Assembly (NCBI GenBank): GCA_029258515.1
Contig: JARHYK010000014.1
Coordinates: 124,001-188,000, forward strand
Reading direction: 5' to 3'
Length of the DNA stretch: 64,000 bases
Source: Clostridia bacterium
GTDB taxonomy: Bacteria; Bacillota; Clostridia; TANB77; CAG-508
Below, one piece after another: positions 45,074 through 57,046 of the stretch. Both the position numbers and the translations under genes were made by a program. Position 1 is the stretch's first letter; each line of letters starts with the position of its first letter. The notes beneath the pieces are model-generated. The model made no database searches. It had not been told where the DNA came from and worked only from the letters and a program-made list of their open reading frames with translations.

Positions 45074-45223
45074 TGTTTTTTATTTTATATTTTATTTGTT
45101 TTTAATCTTTTAAAAATTGTTTTCTTAATTCAATTTTTCCGTTTTACAATTAAGTTTTATATTTGTTCCTATTGATATTATACTATTTATAATTTTATGT
45201 ACAAAATTATTGCATTTAATTAT

Positions 45224-45960
45224 TTAAAAATTATATTCTTTTGTGTATTCTAATAATATATCTTCCATTTGTGGATATATATTTCCATTTTTTTGTAAAT
45301 CATAATTGTAGTTTATTATAATTCTATTTATTTTTTCAAACACTCTATATTGTTTTGAATGTGCAAATCTTTTTTGACACTCATTTGGTGATGTTTTATA
45401 GTTTTCAGGTAATAAAATTTTATCTTGCATGTCAGGAAAATATTCTTTTCCTAAAAGATACATCATACTACCTAAATTTGTCCTTATAATTTTTCCTTTA
45501 TCTTTTCCTTTTCTTATTATTTTTTTATTTCTTCTATAGATTTTTCTGATTTTTTATAATTTAATTTCCCTTCTTTTTCTCCAAAGCCTATTAAGTTAGA
45601 ACCATTAAATGTAACTAGTCCTTTTTTTGTATATTGCTTGTATCAGTACTGTTGCATCACTATATCCTACTAATATTTCAGGATTTTTTTATTATTTCTT
45701 AATCTAGTGAATCACTAAGTGTATTACATGTTTGTCCACCTTCTAGGCATATTATTGTTTTTACTTGCTTATCTTTAAACACGCTCATTATATATTCTAC
45801 TTTTTGTTCTTTTGTTCATACTGTCCAATGAAAATCTTTAAATATGTATTTTCCTTTTTTTATTTTAAAGCCTTTTTCTTTAAATAATTTTTTCGCTTTA
45901 TAAAAATACTCATATTTATTTTGATATTCCTACTATACATATTATTTTTATGCTAGCATT
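45224..45960 (-). pseudogene. Decayed S66-family LD-carboxypeptidase/MccF-like protein
   Basis: Downstream piece 45224-45466 reads NYKTSPNECQKRFAHSKQYRVFEKINRIIINYNYDLQ, the C-terminal part of S66 peptidases (microcin C resistance MccF type). Upstream, broken frames to about 45960 give FKDKQVKTIICLEGGQTCN and related S66 motifs, with several stops and shifts. No CGG is present at the breaks. An immunity-type peptidase may once have stood beside the NRPS locus. Confidence 0.6.
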
Positions 45961-45967
45961 TTTTCTC

Positions 45968-47663
45968 CTAATTATTTACTAAATTATAATATTCTCCTTG
46001 CATTTTTAATAGTTCACTATGATTTCCTTCTTCTATTATTTCTCCGTTTTTCATTAATAATATTTTATCACAGTTTTTAATTGTTGATAATCTATGTGCT
46101 ATTATAATGCTTATTCTATTTTGTGTTATTTCTTCAATTGCTTGTCTTATTATCATTTCTGTCTTATATGAAAGTGATGCTGTTGCTTCATCTAATATAA
46201 TTATTTCAGGGTTTTCTACTAAAACTCTACTAAAATTTAATAATTGCTTTTCTCCTGCTGAAAATATATCTGTATCATTACTAATTTTTGTTTCGTATCC
46301 ATCTTTTAATGACATTATTTTATCGTGCAATTTTAGTTTTTTGCATATTTCTATTATTTCTTCCTTTGATATTTCCTTGTTTGCATAATTTATATTTTCT
46401 AATATAGTTCCATCAAATATAACTACTTTTTGCATTATATATCCTATTTTATCTCTTAAACTTCTTATGCTAAATTCTTTTATGTCTTTTCCATTTATTT
46501 TTATTGTTCCTTGTTCTGGTTCGTAAAATCTGCATAATAAATTTACTAAACTTGTTTTTCCGCTACCTGTTTTACCTACTAATGCTATTTTCTGATTTTT
46601 CATTGCTTGAAATGATATATTTTTCAATGTTTTTTGTTTACTATTATATGAAAAATCAATATTAGCAAATTTTAGTGATGTTATGTTTTTTAATTCTTCT
46701 CCTTCATCTATTTCTTCTTCTTCTAAATTTAATATATTATTAATTTTTTCATAACATATTTTTCCGATATTTCTTATTTGGAATCCTTCTATTACCCATT
46801 TAGCATATGTTTCTGGTGATGATATGTGTCTTTCAATTATGACGATTGCTCCATATGTCATGATTCCTCTTTGTACACTAATTGTCCCTATCAATATATT
46901 TATAACACCTGTAAACGAAATTACAAAATCATAAATTGCGTTATATATTCTTATGTTTTTTTCTAGTTTATTTACTATTTGGTCATATTCAAGTATTAAT
47001 TTTTTTAACTCTTCTATTCTTTCTTTTTCTATTTCTAATGATTTTATTGTTAAATATCCTTGGACTTGTTCGTTTGACCAATTTAATATTTTGCTATTTA
47101 TTTTTCTTTTTATTTTCGTGTATTTTATGGATTTTTTATTAAAAATATGTACAATTAAAAAACCTAGCATATATATTGTTATTGATATTGTGACTATTGG
47201 TATATTTAGAAACATTAACATTAGTAGCATACCCATAATTCTTACTATTCCTCCTAAATATGATCTACATATACCTATTGGGTACCATCTTGATAGCTCT
47301 TTTGTATCATTTACAATTGTTTCTAAAACTTCTCCTATTTTTATTTTTTCTATTTCTTTTTGTTTTATTTTCTGTAATTTTATATATATTTTTTCTCTAT
47401 AATCTGCTTCTTGTTCTTTTTTAAAGCTCTCATTGTTAAGGTCCTCAAAAAAATTTGCGCATGCTCTTAAAATATTTATTCCAAAATACATTACCCCTAA
47501 TATTGTTATTAGTTTTATATTTTCACTTGGTATTGCATATTCTATCATAACTATTGTGAAAGCGGTAAATATTATAACCATTATACTTGTAACAAACCAT
47601 CCGGATTGCAACTTTAGTCATTTGTTTTTTATATTTTTCAGCTAATTTTTTAAACATTTTCAT
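45968..47663 (-). CDS. ABC exporter half-transporter, read through a +1 shift at CGG
   Basis: Start ATG 47663 overlaps the stop of the upstream half-transporter (TAATG) and has GAGGAA before it. Codon 21 is CGG (47601-47603); the zero frame goes nowhere, while skipping C gives KVAIG|WFVTSIMVIIFTAF and enters the long frame. Product 564 residues: six-helix exporter domain, then nucleotide-binding domain with Walker A GKTGSGKTSLVN, signature SAGEKQLLNFSR and Walker B IIILDEAT. Partner of the gene at 47663; likely heterodimer. Confidence 0.9.
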
Positions 47664-49414
47664 TATTCCTCTAATACTTTATTTTTATTATTTTCTATTA
47701 TTTCTTTATATTTTGGATTAATTTCTATTAATCCATTATGTGTACCTACTTCTATAGTTTTATTATTTATAAATAATACTTTGTCACACTTTTTTGCTAT
47801 TTCAACATCATGTGATATTATTATTGTCCCAATTTGTAATTCTATCATATTATTTAATATGTTTAATTTTGTTTTGTTGTCTAATTTTGATAACGAATCA
47901 TCAAATATTATAAATTGAGTTTGCTTAGCTAGTGTTCTTGCTATTGCTATTCTTTGTTTTTGTCCACCTGATATATTGTTTCCACCTTTTTCTATATAAA
48001 AATCAAATTTTTCTTCTAAATTATATATGTCTTTATCTATATTGGCTAATTTGCATATTTTTATTATTTCTTCATCGTTTAATTTTGGATTTGTTATTTT
48101 AATGTTCTCTTTTATCGTATTGTTAAATAAATATGTATCTTGAAGAACAATTCCTATATACTCTCTTATACTTTTTTTACTAGTATTTCTAATGTTTTGT
48201 TTTCCTATTAATATTTCTCCTTCATATGGATAAAATCCTAATAATGTTTTTGCTAAAACTGTTTTTCCATAGCCATTGTCTCCTATTATTGCTACATTTT
48301 CATTTTTATTGATTTCAAAATTTAAATTTTGTAAGATTATATTTTCATTTATTTTTATTGTTACATTTCTAAAGATTATATTTCCATCAAGTTTTATATT
48401 TGGATTTGTTTCAATGTCTTTTTTAGTATTTATCAATTCTGTTAATTTTTTATATGCAACTACAAATTCATTTACATCTTTTAGTTCTTTTACAGCATTA
48501 TATACATATCCCAATATTTTTTTTGAATATGATAATAATATTGATATTGTGGCAAGTGTTAATTTCCCTTGTACAACTAGTATTCCTCCCCATAGTAGCA
48601 CAAAAGGTTGGTTAAAATTTCTTATTGTATGTGTTCCTATTGCATATATTACTTTTATTTTTGCTAATTTTATATCTTTTGCTTTATATTCTTTATTCAC
48701 TTTTGAAAAGTCTTTAATTTCTTTTTCTCTTCTTCCAAATATTTTATGCATCTTTGATTCTTCAATGCTTTCTGTTGTTTTTTTTATGACTTTTCTGTTC
48801 ATTTCTACTATATCTTCTACTAGAGGTTTTGAAACTTTAAAATACCATATCGATAAAATTAATATTATCAAACATATTGTACTTGTAAATATTCCTATTG
48901 TTATATTTAGTTTTAGTGTTTGAACTATTGCAAATATTATTATAAATGTTGTATCAAAAAATAGATTTATTTGTGAGTTAAAAAAATTTGAGTATGTGTT
49001 TGCATCACTGTTTACTCTTTGGATTATATTTGCTTTATCTGTATTACTAAACTCTATATATTCTATTTTAGGTATATATTCTAGAATTGTTTCTTTTACA
49101 TTTTTATTTATTTTTAAATTAAATTTAGTATTTACTTTGCTTTTTAAGTAGTTTGTTAAAACAATTAAAATATTTACTACTATTAATACTATTGCTAATA
49201 TTATAATTTTAGATATTTTATCATCTACATAAAACAAATTTCTTATTATTTTAGGTATTACTTCTTCATTTCCTTGTACAATTCCATCCAATGCATATTT
49301 TATAAACATTGGTATATATATTGTTAATTTTGAAGATATAGCACTTAATATTAGCGATAATAATATATAAAATTTTGCTCCTTTTAGTGTTTGATTTAAA
49401 AATTTATTTTTCAT
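47663..49414 (-). CDS. ABC exporter half-transporter
   Basis: 583 residues, six-helix exporter domain (residues ~15-310) and nucleotide-binding domain with Walker A GDNGYGKTVLAKTL, signature SGGQKQRIAIAR and Walker B FIIFDDSLSKLD (Asp in place of the usual catalytic Glu, a degenerate site common in heterodimeric exporters). Divergent from the NRPS; its 150-bp intergenic region holds both promoters. Likely exports the NRPS product. Confidence 0.9.
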   Translation of the reverse strand: MKNKFLNQTLKGAKFYILLSLILSAISSKLTIYIPMFIKYALDGIVQGNEEVIPKIIRNLFYVDDKISKIIILAIVLIVVNILIVLTNYLKSKVNTKFNLKINKNVKETILEYIPKIEYIEFSNTDKANIIQRVNSDANTYSNFFNSQINLFFDTTFIIIFAIVQTLKLNITIGIFTSTICLIILILSIWYFKVSKPLVEDIVEMNRKVIKKTTESIEESKMHKIFGRREKEIKDFSKVNKEYKAKDIKLAKIKVIYAIGTHTIRNFNQPFVLLWGGILVVQGKLTLATISILLSYSKKILGYVYNAVKELKDVNEFVVAYKKLTELINTKKDIETNPNIKLDGNIIFRNVTIKINENIILQNLNFEINKNENVAIIGDNGYGKTVLAKTLLGFYPYEGEILIGKQNIRNTSKKSIREYIGIVLQDTYLFNNTIKENIKITNPKLNDEEIIKICKLANIDKDIYNLEEKFDFYIEKGGNNISGGQKQRIAIARTLAKQTQFIIFDDSLSKLDNKTKLNILNNMIELQIGTIIISHDVEIAKKCDKVLFINNKTIEVGTHNGLIEINPKYKEIIENNKNKVLEE

Positions 49415-49500
49415 TTTTTCCCTCTATTTATATATTTTTATTTAATTTATTATATATTTTTGTTTTTGTCAATATTTATTGTTTTTTTACTTAAAATCTC

Positions 49501-49528
49501 TTGAATTTTTTGTCAATTATTGTATAAT
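49501..49528 (+). promoter_or_regulatory. NRPS promoter
   Basis: TTGAAT at 49501-49506, 16-bp spacer and TATAAT at 49523-49528, 36 bases before the NRPS start with an AAAAAGGATGG ribosome site. Confidence 0.6.
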
Positions 49529-49563
49529 AAAAGCAATAATAATTTTAAAAAGGATGGAATATT

Positions 49564-52500
49564 ATGGAAAAAAAGATGTTTAATTTAACTAGTCCTCAAA
49601 GAAGTATTTGGAATATGGAATTTTATTATTCTGATACTAATATTTGTAATATTTGTGGGTCTGGACTTATTAAGGAAAATGTAAATATTGATGTTTTAAA
49701 AAAAGCTATTAATATTTTAGTGAAAGAAAATGATAGCTTTAGAATTCGTATTGCTTTAGAAGATGGTGAACCTCGTCAATATTTTGTTGATTATGAAGAG
49801 TTTGATATTGAAGTTGTCCCTGTTTCTTCTATGAAAGATTTTAAAAATTTAGAAGATACTTTTGTTCAAGAAAAGTTTTCGTTATTTAATTCTAATTTAT
49901 TTAAGTTTAAATTAGCAAGATTTCCTAATGGTAATACTGCTGTTGTTTTAAATATTCATCATATTATTTCAGATTCTTGGTCTTCTGGTATTACTATTCA
50001 GGAGATTGTTAGAATTTATCATTCATTAATTAATGGTACTGAATATATATCTCCTACTTTTTCTTATACTAATTTTATTGAGGCTCAAGAAAAATATATG
50101 TCTACTAATAAATTCGAGAAAGATAAAGCATTTTGGTTAGATTATTTGGATGGTTTTTCTCATGCTGTTTCTATTCCTAATCTTAATAGAGCAGATGTTT
50201 CTTCTCAAGATGCTTTACGCGCTACATATTTTTTAGGTGAAGAACTGACTTCTAAAATCAATGTTTTTTGTAAAGAGCATGGATTATCTACTTATGCATT
50301 TTTTATGTCTATACTTTCATTATATTTAGCAAATTCTGCTAATACTAACGATGTTGTTATAGGGTCACCTATTTTAAATAGAACTAATTTTAAAGAAAAA
50401 AATTCTACTGGTATGTTTATTTCAACAATACCTTTTAGAACAAAAATAGATGGTAATACTTCTTTTGTTGAGTTTGCTAAAAATTCTGCTGTTACTTTAT
50501 TGTCTATTTTTAGGCATCAAAAATATTCTTATGAAAGCATTTTAAATGATATTCATAAAATTGATAGTAATATTTCTAGGTTATATAATGTGTCTGTTTC
50601 TTATCAGATTACTCATGCTTCTAATGATGTTTCTGGTTGCGAAACCAATTGGACTTTTAGTAAAACTGGTATTGATGAAGTCTCTGTAAATATTTATGAC
50701 TTGAATGATACTGGTAATTTGAAAATTGATTATGATTACTTAACTTGTAAATATTCTAAAGAAGAAATTGATACTTGGCATCTTCGTATTTTAAAGATGA
50801 TTAACCAAGTATTAGATAACCCTCTTATATTGCTTAATAATATTCAATGTATTACTGATGAAGAAAAAAATGTTATATTAAATAAATTCAATAATAGATT
50901 GTTAGATTGTCCTTTGGATTCTAATATTGTTGAACTTTTTGAGAAAAATGTTAAATTATATCCAAATGAAATTGCTTTGGTTTATAAAAAGAAAAAATAT
51001 ACTTATAGAGATTTAAATAAATTGGTTAATCAATTTTCTAGATATCTTGTTTCTAGAGATGTTAAAAATGGCGATATTATTGGTGTTTATATGAATAAAT
51101 CTGATTGGTTTATTATTTCTATTTTAGGTGTTTTGAAGCTTGGTGCTGCATATTTGCCTATGCACCCTGATTATCCTGCAGAAAGAGTTAATTATATTTT
51201 AACAGATAGCAATTCTAAGCTTTTAATAACTGATCAAGATATTAGTTTAGATGGTGTTAAAGTTGTTTCTCCTTCTAAAATCAATTTAACAAATATTGAT
51301 GATAGTAATTTAGATGTTTTAATTTCAGCTAGTAATTTATGTTATGTAATTTATACTTCAGGTTCTACTGGAAAACCTAAAGGAGTATGCCTAACTCACT
51401 CTAATTTAATTAATTTTTTATATAATTTAAATGATTGTTTTAAAAATAAATTTTCTAATATGGATAATTGTTTATCAGTCGCTAACATTTCTTTTGACGC
51501 AAGTGTTCAAGAACTTTTTGTACCTTTGTGTTTTGGATCTACGTTAGTACTTTATCCTAAAAATACTTTAACAAATATTCCTTTGCTTTGCGATATTTTG
51601 GAAGAAAATAATATTACTTTTTCTTTTCTTCCTCCAAATATTTTAGATGATATTTATATGTTTGTTAAGAATAATGATAGGAAATTTACTATTAATAAAT
51701 TATCTGTTGGAGTGGAATCTATCAAAAATAGTACTTTAAATAATTTTTATGAGTTAAATAAAGATATTGAAATGGTTAATGGGTATGGTCCTTCTGAGGC
51801 TACTATATGTTCTACTTTTTATACTTATAATTATAATGAAGAAAATTCTTTTGTACCTATTGGCTATCCTTTAAAAAATAATGATATATATATTTTAAAC
51901 TTTTTAAACCAATTACAACCTGTAGGTTTTCCTGGTGAAATTTGTGTCAGTGGTGCTAGTGTTTCTTTAGGATATTTGAATAATAAAGAAATGACTGATA
52001 AATGTTTTGTTAATATCAAAACTTTAACTAATAAAAAAATTTATAAAACAGGTGATATAGCTTTTTGGAATAGTGCTGGATATTTATCTTTTATTGGTAG
52101 AAATGATTCTCAAATTAAATATAGAGGGCATCGTGTTGAATTAAATGAAATTAATAATTGTCTTGAAACAATTAATAATGTTACAAAGGCTATTACTATC
52201 TTTAAGAAAATAAATAATGTTCCTGCAATCTGTTCTTATGTTTTGACTGGTAGTCCTAGTATTACTCCAGAAACAATAAAAGATTATTTAGCTAATCATT
52301 TACCATATTATATGATTCCAAGTCATATTATGATTTTAGACACTTTACCTTTGACTCCTAATGGTAAAATTGATAGGAAAAATTTACCATATATTGATGT
52401 TAAACCTAAAATTTATGTAAAACCTAGTACTTTAACTGAAATCAAGCTTCATAATATGGTTTGTGAACTTTTAAATGTAGAAAATTTTTCTGTTTACGAT

Positions 52501-55500
52501 AATTTCTTTGATTTAGGTATGGATTCATTACTTGCTATACGTTTTTCGTTAAAGATTTTTAATGAGTTTAATATTAATCTTACTATAACAGAAATATTTA
52601 AAAATAACACACTTGCTTTATTAGCTAATTATTTGGATAATTATCATGAAATTGATTTATCTTTTGCTAATATTCAAAAAGCAGATAAAAAACATGGTTA
52701 TGATTTATCTTCTGCGCAAAGAAGAATTTACTACGCTTCTAAAATGGCTGGTTCTTCTTTAGTTTATAATGTTAGTGGTGGTGTTTTTATTGATACTATT
52801 TTGGATATTAAAAAGGTTCAAATAGTTATTGATAAAATTATTGAAGAAAATAGTGCATTTAGAACTTGCTTTACTAATCAAGATGGTGAAATCAAACAGT
52901 TTGTTTTAGATAAAGTTGATTTAAAAGTTAATTTGTTTAATGATGGCAATATTTCAGATGATGAACTTCAAAAATTGATTGATAACTTTCCTAAACATTT
53001 CGATTTGGATTTTGCTCCACTTTTAAGAGTAGAATTACATTTAGTTAATAATGGCTCTTTGCTTTTAATAGATTCTCATCATATTATAATTGATGGTTCT
53101 TCTATGAATATCATGCTTAATGATTTTTGTAAGTTATATAGTGATGGAATTATTGAAGATAAACAACTTGATTATATAGATTATTCTGAATGGGAAAATT
53201 CTTTTACTTCTAGTAAAAATATTATTCCTATTAAGGATTATTGGGCTAAACGTTTTGAAAATTATGAAATTCCTGTTACTAATTTGCCTTATGATTTTCC
53301 TCGTACGGATAAAAAATCTTTTAATGGCGAAAAGTTATACTTCGATTTGGGTAAAGATTTATTTGATTTAGTGTCAGGTATCGCGAAAAAATATGATGTT
53401 TCTAATTATATGGTCTTTTTGACTGTGTTGTATGTTTTATTATATAAATATACTTGTCAAGAAAATATTATAATTGGTTCTCCTATGGATGCTAGAAATT
53501 CTTCGAAATTAAATAACTTAATTGGTATGTTTGTTAATAACTTGATTTTGAATACTACAATTGATGGTTCTTCTTCTTTTGCAGAGTTATTGTTGGAAGT
53601 TAAACAATTAGTTTTAAATTCTTTATCTAATGGGCCTTATCCTTCTGATATGCTTTTAAAGGATTTAAAAATAGCTACTAATTCTTCGTTATTTGATGTA
53701 GTTTTTGCTTATCAAAATGCTAATACTGATACTTTTTATATAAATGATAAAAAGCTTGATATTAGATTTGCAAATACTAATACAGCAAAATTTCCTTTAA
53801 CTATTGAGGTTGTTCCTTCTAGTTATTCGATTAATTTTGAATATAACTCTGATTTGTTTAAAAAAACTACTATTAAAAGTTTATTTGAACATTATATTTA
53901 TTTATTAAAAAACTTAAATACACTTTTAGATGTTTCTATTGATGATGTTAATATTATAACTCCAAAAGAAGAGAAACTTTTGGCAATGTTTAATGATACA
54001 GCTGGCGAAATTAATGATGATACAATTATGTCTATTTTTGAAAGAATTGTTTTAAATCATTCAAATGATATTGCAGTTATTTGTGATGGAAAGAGTTTAA
54101 CATATGATGAATTGAATAAAAAATCTAATAGTTTAGCTCATCATTTGATTCATATTGGTGTTAAACCTAATGATATAGTTTCTATTATGACTAATCGTTC
54201 TTTGGAAACTATTGTAAGTATGCTTGGTATTTTAAAAGCTGGTGGAGCTTTTTTAAATGTTGATCCTACTTATCCTGTTGATAGAACTAAATATTATTTA
54301 GAAGATTGTAAAGCTAAATATATTCTTGTTCAAAGGGAACTTAGAGATAAAGTAGATTTTATTGAAAATTGTATTGAGATTGATTTGGATAGTGAATTTT
54401 ATAACGATAATTTTGAGAATCCTTGTGTAACTCTTGAACCTACTGATTTATCTTATGTTATATATACTTCAGGTTCTACTGGTAAGCCTAAAGGTGTTAT
54501 GCTAAATCAAGTTGGATTTGCAAATATGGTTAAAGCTATGGGACTTGTTTTGGATTATTTAAAAGAAGGTAATAAGCATTGTATTGCTTCTGTTACTTCT
54601 ACTCCTTTTGATATATTTGTTTATGAGATTTTTGTATCTTTAGCTCATGGATTAAAAGTTTTATTGGCAAATAATGATGAACATAGAAATCCTGTATTAT
54701 TAGATGGTTTGATTAAAAAATATGGTGCTGATGTTATGACTGTTACTCCTAGTTTAATGAAAATTAATTATGACAATCGTTTACATCCATCTTCTTTATC
54801 TAATATTACACATATGGTTTTTGGTGGTGAACCTTTACCTGAAAAATTTGTTGATGATTTAAGAAAGTTATCACCTGGAGTTACTATTTATAACATATAT
54901 GGTCCTAGTGAAATTACTGTCTTATCTAATGTCCAGAATTTAACAGGAGAAGATAAAATTACTATCGGCCCTCCTATTATGAATACTCAAATTCATATTT
55001 TAGATAAAAATGGTCACCAGCTACCTATTGGAGTTGTTGGGGAAATATATATTTCCGGTATACAAGTTGGAAATGGATATATTGGAAAACCTAAAATGAC
55101 TAAAGAAAGATATTTAGATAATCCTTTTGGTTCTGGAAAAATGTATAGGTCTGGAGATATTGGTAGATGGACCTTTGATGGTAAAGTTCAATGTTTAGGT
55201 AGAGTTGATAATCAAATTAAATTACGTGGGCTTAGAATTGAATTAGGCGAAATAGAAGGAAAAATGGAAGCTATTCCTGGAGTTATTTCAGCAGTAGTAA
55301 ATAAAATTTCTGTTAAGGATAGAGAATTTTTATGTGGTTATTATGTTTGTGATAAGGAATTTAATGTTAATGAAAAAGATGTAAAATCAACTTTAAGAAA
55401 ATCTTTACCTCAATATATGGTGCCTACATATATTGTTAAGTTGGATAAGATGCCTTATACAATTAATAGAAAAATTGATAGAAAAGCCTTGCCTATGCCT

Positions 55501-56997
55501 GATTTGAATAGTAATCATGATTATATTGCTAAAGAAAAGTTAAGTAAGCAAGAAAAAAAATTGTTAAAGATTTGGAAAAATATTTTGCATATCGAAAATA
55601 TTTCGGTTAATGATAATTTTTTTGATATTGGTGGAGATTCTATTTTAGCTATTAATATGCAAATTGAAGCTTTAAAAAATGGTTTTTCTTTTGAATATGC
55701 TGATATTTTTAATTATCCTACTATTAAGACGTTAGCTTCAAAAATTCCTGTTAACTTTAATAATGATTTGGTAGATTATGATTATTCTAGAATTAATAAC
55801 TTGTTAAAAAATAACTCTATTGAGAATTTTGATAGTATAACACCTTCTCCTCTTGGAAATGTTTTATTAATCGGAGTTACTGGATATTTGGGTGCTCATT
55901 TGATACATTCATTTTTGGAAAATGAAATTGGTGATATTTATTGTTTGATTAGACAAAAAGATAATATGATTCCTAACCAACGTTTAAAAAATACTCTTTC
56001 TTACTATTTTGGAAATGATTTTGCTAAAAAATATAAAGATAGAATTCATATTTTAGAAGGTGATATTTCTAATGATAATCATATTGGCCTTTCTAATCAA
56101 GACTATTTAGTTGTTAAAAATAATGTTTCTACTGTTATAAATTCTGGTGCTTTGGTTAAACACTATGGTCAACGAGAGTTATTTGAAAAGGTTAATGTTC
56201 AAGGTACTTTGAATGTAGTTAACTTGTGCAAAGATTTGAATAAAAAGCTTTTACATATTTCCACAATTAGTGTTTCAGGTAATGGCGAAAGAGAAGAAAT
56301 GATTGTAGAAACTCCCGACAATATTAATGATAAAAAGATATTTACAGAAAAAGATATTTATATTGATCAAAAACTTAATAATGTTTATACTATCACTAAA
56401 TTAGAAGCTGAAAGAATTGTTTTATCTGCTATTTTAGATGGTTTAGATGCTAAGATTTTGCGTATAGGTAATATTTCTAATAGGTATTCGGATGGCGCTT
56501 TTCAAAGAAATGTTTCTGAAAATGCTTTTGCAATGAGAATTAAATCTTTTATAGATATTGGTGTTTTTCCAGATTATTCTTTAAAACATGAGATTGAACT
56601 TACACCTGTTGATTTATGCGCAGATGCTATTTTAAAGATTGGTAATTACTCAAGTAAATGTAATGTTTTCCATATTTATAATACTAAATTGCTTTCTATT
56701 TCATTATTTGTAGAAATTTTAGCTGAACTTGGTATTAAGTTATTACCTGTATCTGACGAAGAAATGACCAAAATTATTACTGAATTGCTTGAAGATGAAA
56801 ATAGAAAAGATATGCTAAATGGAATTATTCACGATTTGGATAAGAATAAAAAGTTAATTTATACATCTAATATTAGCTTGGATAGTAGTTTTACTGAAAA
56901 ATATTTAGATTTTATTGGTTTTAATTGGAAAAAAATTGATAAAAATTATATAATTAAATATATTAATTATTTTAAGAAAATCAAATTTTTAAAATAG
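49564..56997 (+). CDS. Two-module nonribosomal peptide synthetase with terminal reductase (C-A-T-C-A-T-R)
   Basis: 2477 residues. C1 with HHIISDSW near residue 130; A1 with YTSGSTGKPKG near 595 and YKTGDIAFW near 825; carrier FFDLGMDSLLA near 987; C2 with HHIIIDGS near 1170; A2 with YTSGSTGKPKG near 1633; carrier FFDIGGDSILA near 2024; thioester reductase from about 2095 with VLLIGVTGYLGAH and catalytic YTITK near 2276. A leading C domain suggests N-acylation; the reductase would release a peptide aldehyde, which may cyclise to pyrazinones in known gut clusters. Substrate pocket residues do not give a clear code to me. No CGG codon. No phosphopantetheinyl transferase in the window. Confidence 0.93.
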   Translation: MEKKMFNLTSPQRSIWNMEFYYSDTNICNICGSGLIKENVNIDVLKKAINILVKENDSFRIRIALEDGEPRQYFVDYEEFDIEVVPVSSMKDFKNLEDTFVQEKFSLFNSNLFKFKLARFPNGNTAVVLNIHHIISDSWSSGITIQEIVRIYHSLINGTEYISPTFSYTNFIEAQEKYMSTNKFEKDKAFWLDYLDGFSHAVSIPNLNRADVSSQDALRATYFLGEELTSKINVFCKEHGLSTYAFFMSILSLYLANSANTNDVVIGSPILNRTNFKEKNSTGMFISTIPFRTKIDGNTSFVEFAKNSAVTLLSIFRHQKYSYESILNDIHKIDSNISRLYNVSVSYQITHASNDVSGCETNWTFSKTGIDEVSVNIYDLNDTGNLKIDYDYLTCKYSKEEIDTWHLRILKMINQVLDNPLILLNNIQCITDEEKNVILNKFNNRLLDCPLDSNIVELFEKNVKLYPNEIALVYKKKKYTYRDLNKLVNQFSRYLVSRDVKNGDIIGVYMNKSDWFIISILGVLKLGAAYLPMHPDYPAERVNYILTDSNSKLLITDQDISLDGVKVVSPSKINLTNIDDSNLDVLISASNLCYVIYTSGSTGKPKGVCLTHSNLINFLYNLNDCFKNKFSNMDNCLSVANISFDASVQELFVPLCFGSTLVLYPKNTLTNIPLLCDILEENNITFSFLPPNILDDIYMFVKNNDRKFTINKLSVGVESIKNSTLNNFYELNKDIEMVNGYGPSEATICSTFYTYNYNEENSFVPIGYPLKNNDIYILNFLNQLQPVGFPGEICVSGASVSLGYLNNKEMTDKCFVNIKTLTNKKIYKTGDIAFWNSAGYLSFIGRNDSQIKYRGHRVELNEINNCLETINNVTKAITIFKKINNVPAICSYVLTGSPSITPETIKDYLANHLPYYMIPSHIMILDTLPLTPNGKIDRKNLPYIDVKPKIYVKPSTLTEIKLHNMVCELLNVENFSVYDNFFDLGMDSLLAIRFSLKIFNEFNINLTITEIFKNNTLALLANYLDNYHEIDLSFANIQKADKKHGYDLSSAQRRIYYASKMAGSSLVYNVSGGVFIDTILDIKKVQIVIDKIIEENSAFRTCFTNQDGEIKQFVLDKVDLKVNLFNDGNISDDELQKLIDNFPKHFDLDFAPLLRVELHLVNNGSLLLIDSHHIIIDGSSMNIMLNDFCKLYSDGIIEDKQLDYIDYSEWENSFTSSKNIIPIKDYWAKRFENYEIPVTNLPYDFPRTDKKSFNGEKLYFDLGKDLFDLVSGIAKKYDVSNYMVFLTVLYVLLYKYTCQENIIIGSPMDARNSSKLNNLIGMFVNNLILNTTIDGSSSFAELLLEVKQLVLNSLSNGPYPSDMLLKDLKIATNSSLFDVVFAYQNANTDTFYINDKKLDIRFANTNTAKFPLTIEVVPSSYSINFEYNSDLFKKTTIKSLFEHYIYLLKNLNTLLDVSIDDVNIITPKEEKLLAMFNDTAGEINDDTIMSIFERIVLNHSNDIAVICDGKSLTYDELNKKSNSLAHHLIHIGVKPNDIVSIMTNRSLETIVSMLGILKAGGAFLNVDPTYPVDRTKYYLEDCKAKYILVQRELRDKVDFIENCIEIDLDSEFYNDNFENPCVTLEPTDLSYVIYTSGSTGKPKGVMLNQVGFANMVKAMGLVLDYLKEGNKHCIASVTSTPFDIFVYEIFVSLAHGLKVLLANNDEHRNPVLLDGLIKKYGADVMTVTPSLMKINYDNRLHPSSLSNITHMVFGGEPLPEKFVDDLRKLSPGVTIYNIYGPSEITVLSNVQNLTGEDKITIGPPIMNTQIHILDKNGHQLPIGVVGEIYISGIQVGNGYIGKPKMTKERYLDNPFGSGKMYRSGDIGRWTFDGKVQCLGRVDNQIKLRGLRIELGEIEGKMEAIPGVISAVVNKISVKDREFLCGYYVCDKEFNVNEKDVKSTLRKSLPQYMVPTYIVKLDKMPYTINRKIDRKALPMPDLNSNHDYIAKEKLSKQEKKLLKIWKNILHIENISVNDNFFDIGGDSILAINMQIEALKNGFSFEYADIFNYPTIKTLASKIPVNFNNDLVDYDYSRINNLLKNNSIENFDSITPSPLGNVLLIGVTGYLGAHLIHSFLENEIGDIYCLIRQKDNMIPNQRLKNTLSYYFGNDFAKKYKDRIHILEGDISNDNHIGLSNQDYLVVKNNVSTVINSGALVKHYGQRELFEKVNVQGTLNVVNLCKDLNKKLLHISTISVSGNGEREEMIVETPDNINDKKIFTEKDIYIDQKLNNVYTITKLEAERIVLSAILDGLDAKILRIGNISNRYSDGAFQRNVSENAFAMRIKSFIDIGVFPDYSLKHEIELTPVDLCADAILKIGNYSSKCNVFHIYNTKLLSISLFVEILAELGIKLLPVSDEEMTKIITELLEDENRKDMLNGIIHDLDKNKKLIYTSNISLDSSFTEKYLDFIGFNWKKIDKNYIIKYINYFKKIKFLK

Positions 56998-57046
56998 CTG
57001 TTATTTTAAAAATTTAAATAAAAAACTAAGGAGGATTTATTTTATT

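Noticed and set aside
45224-45960. S66 peptidase pieces as a recoded gene
   Set aside because: Several stops and shifts of both signs, none at CGG.
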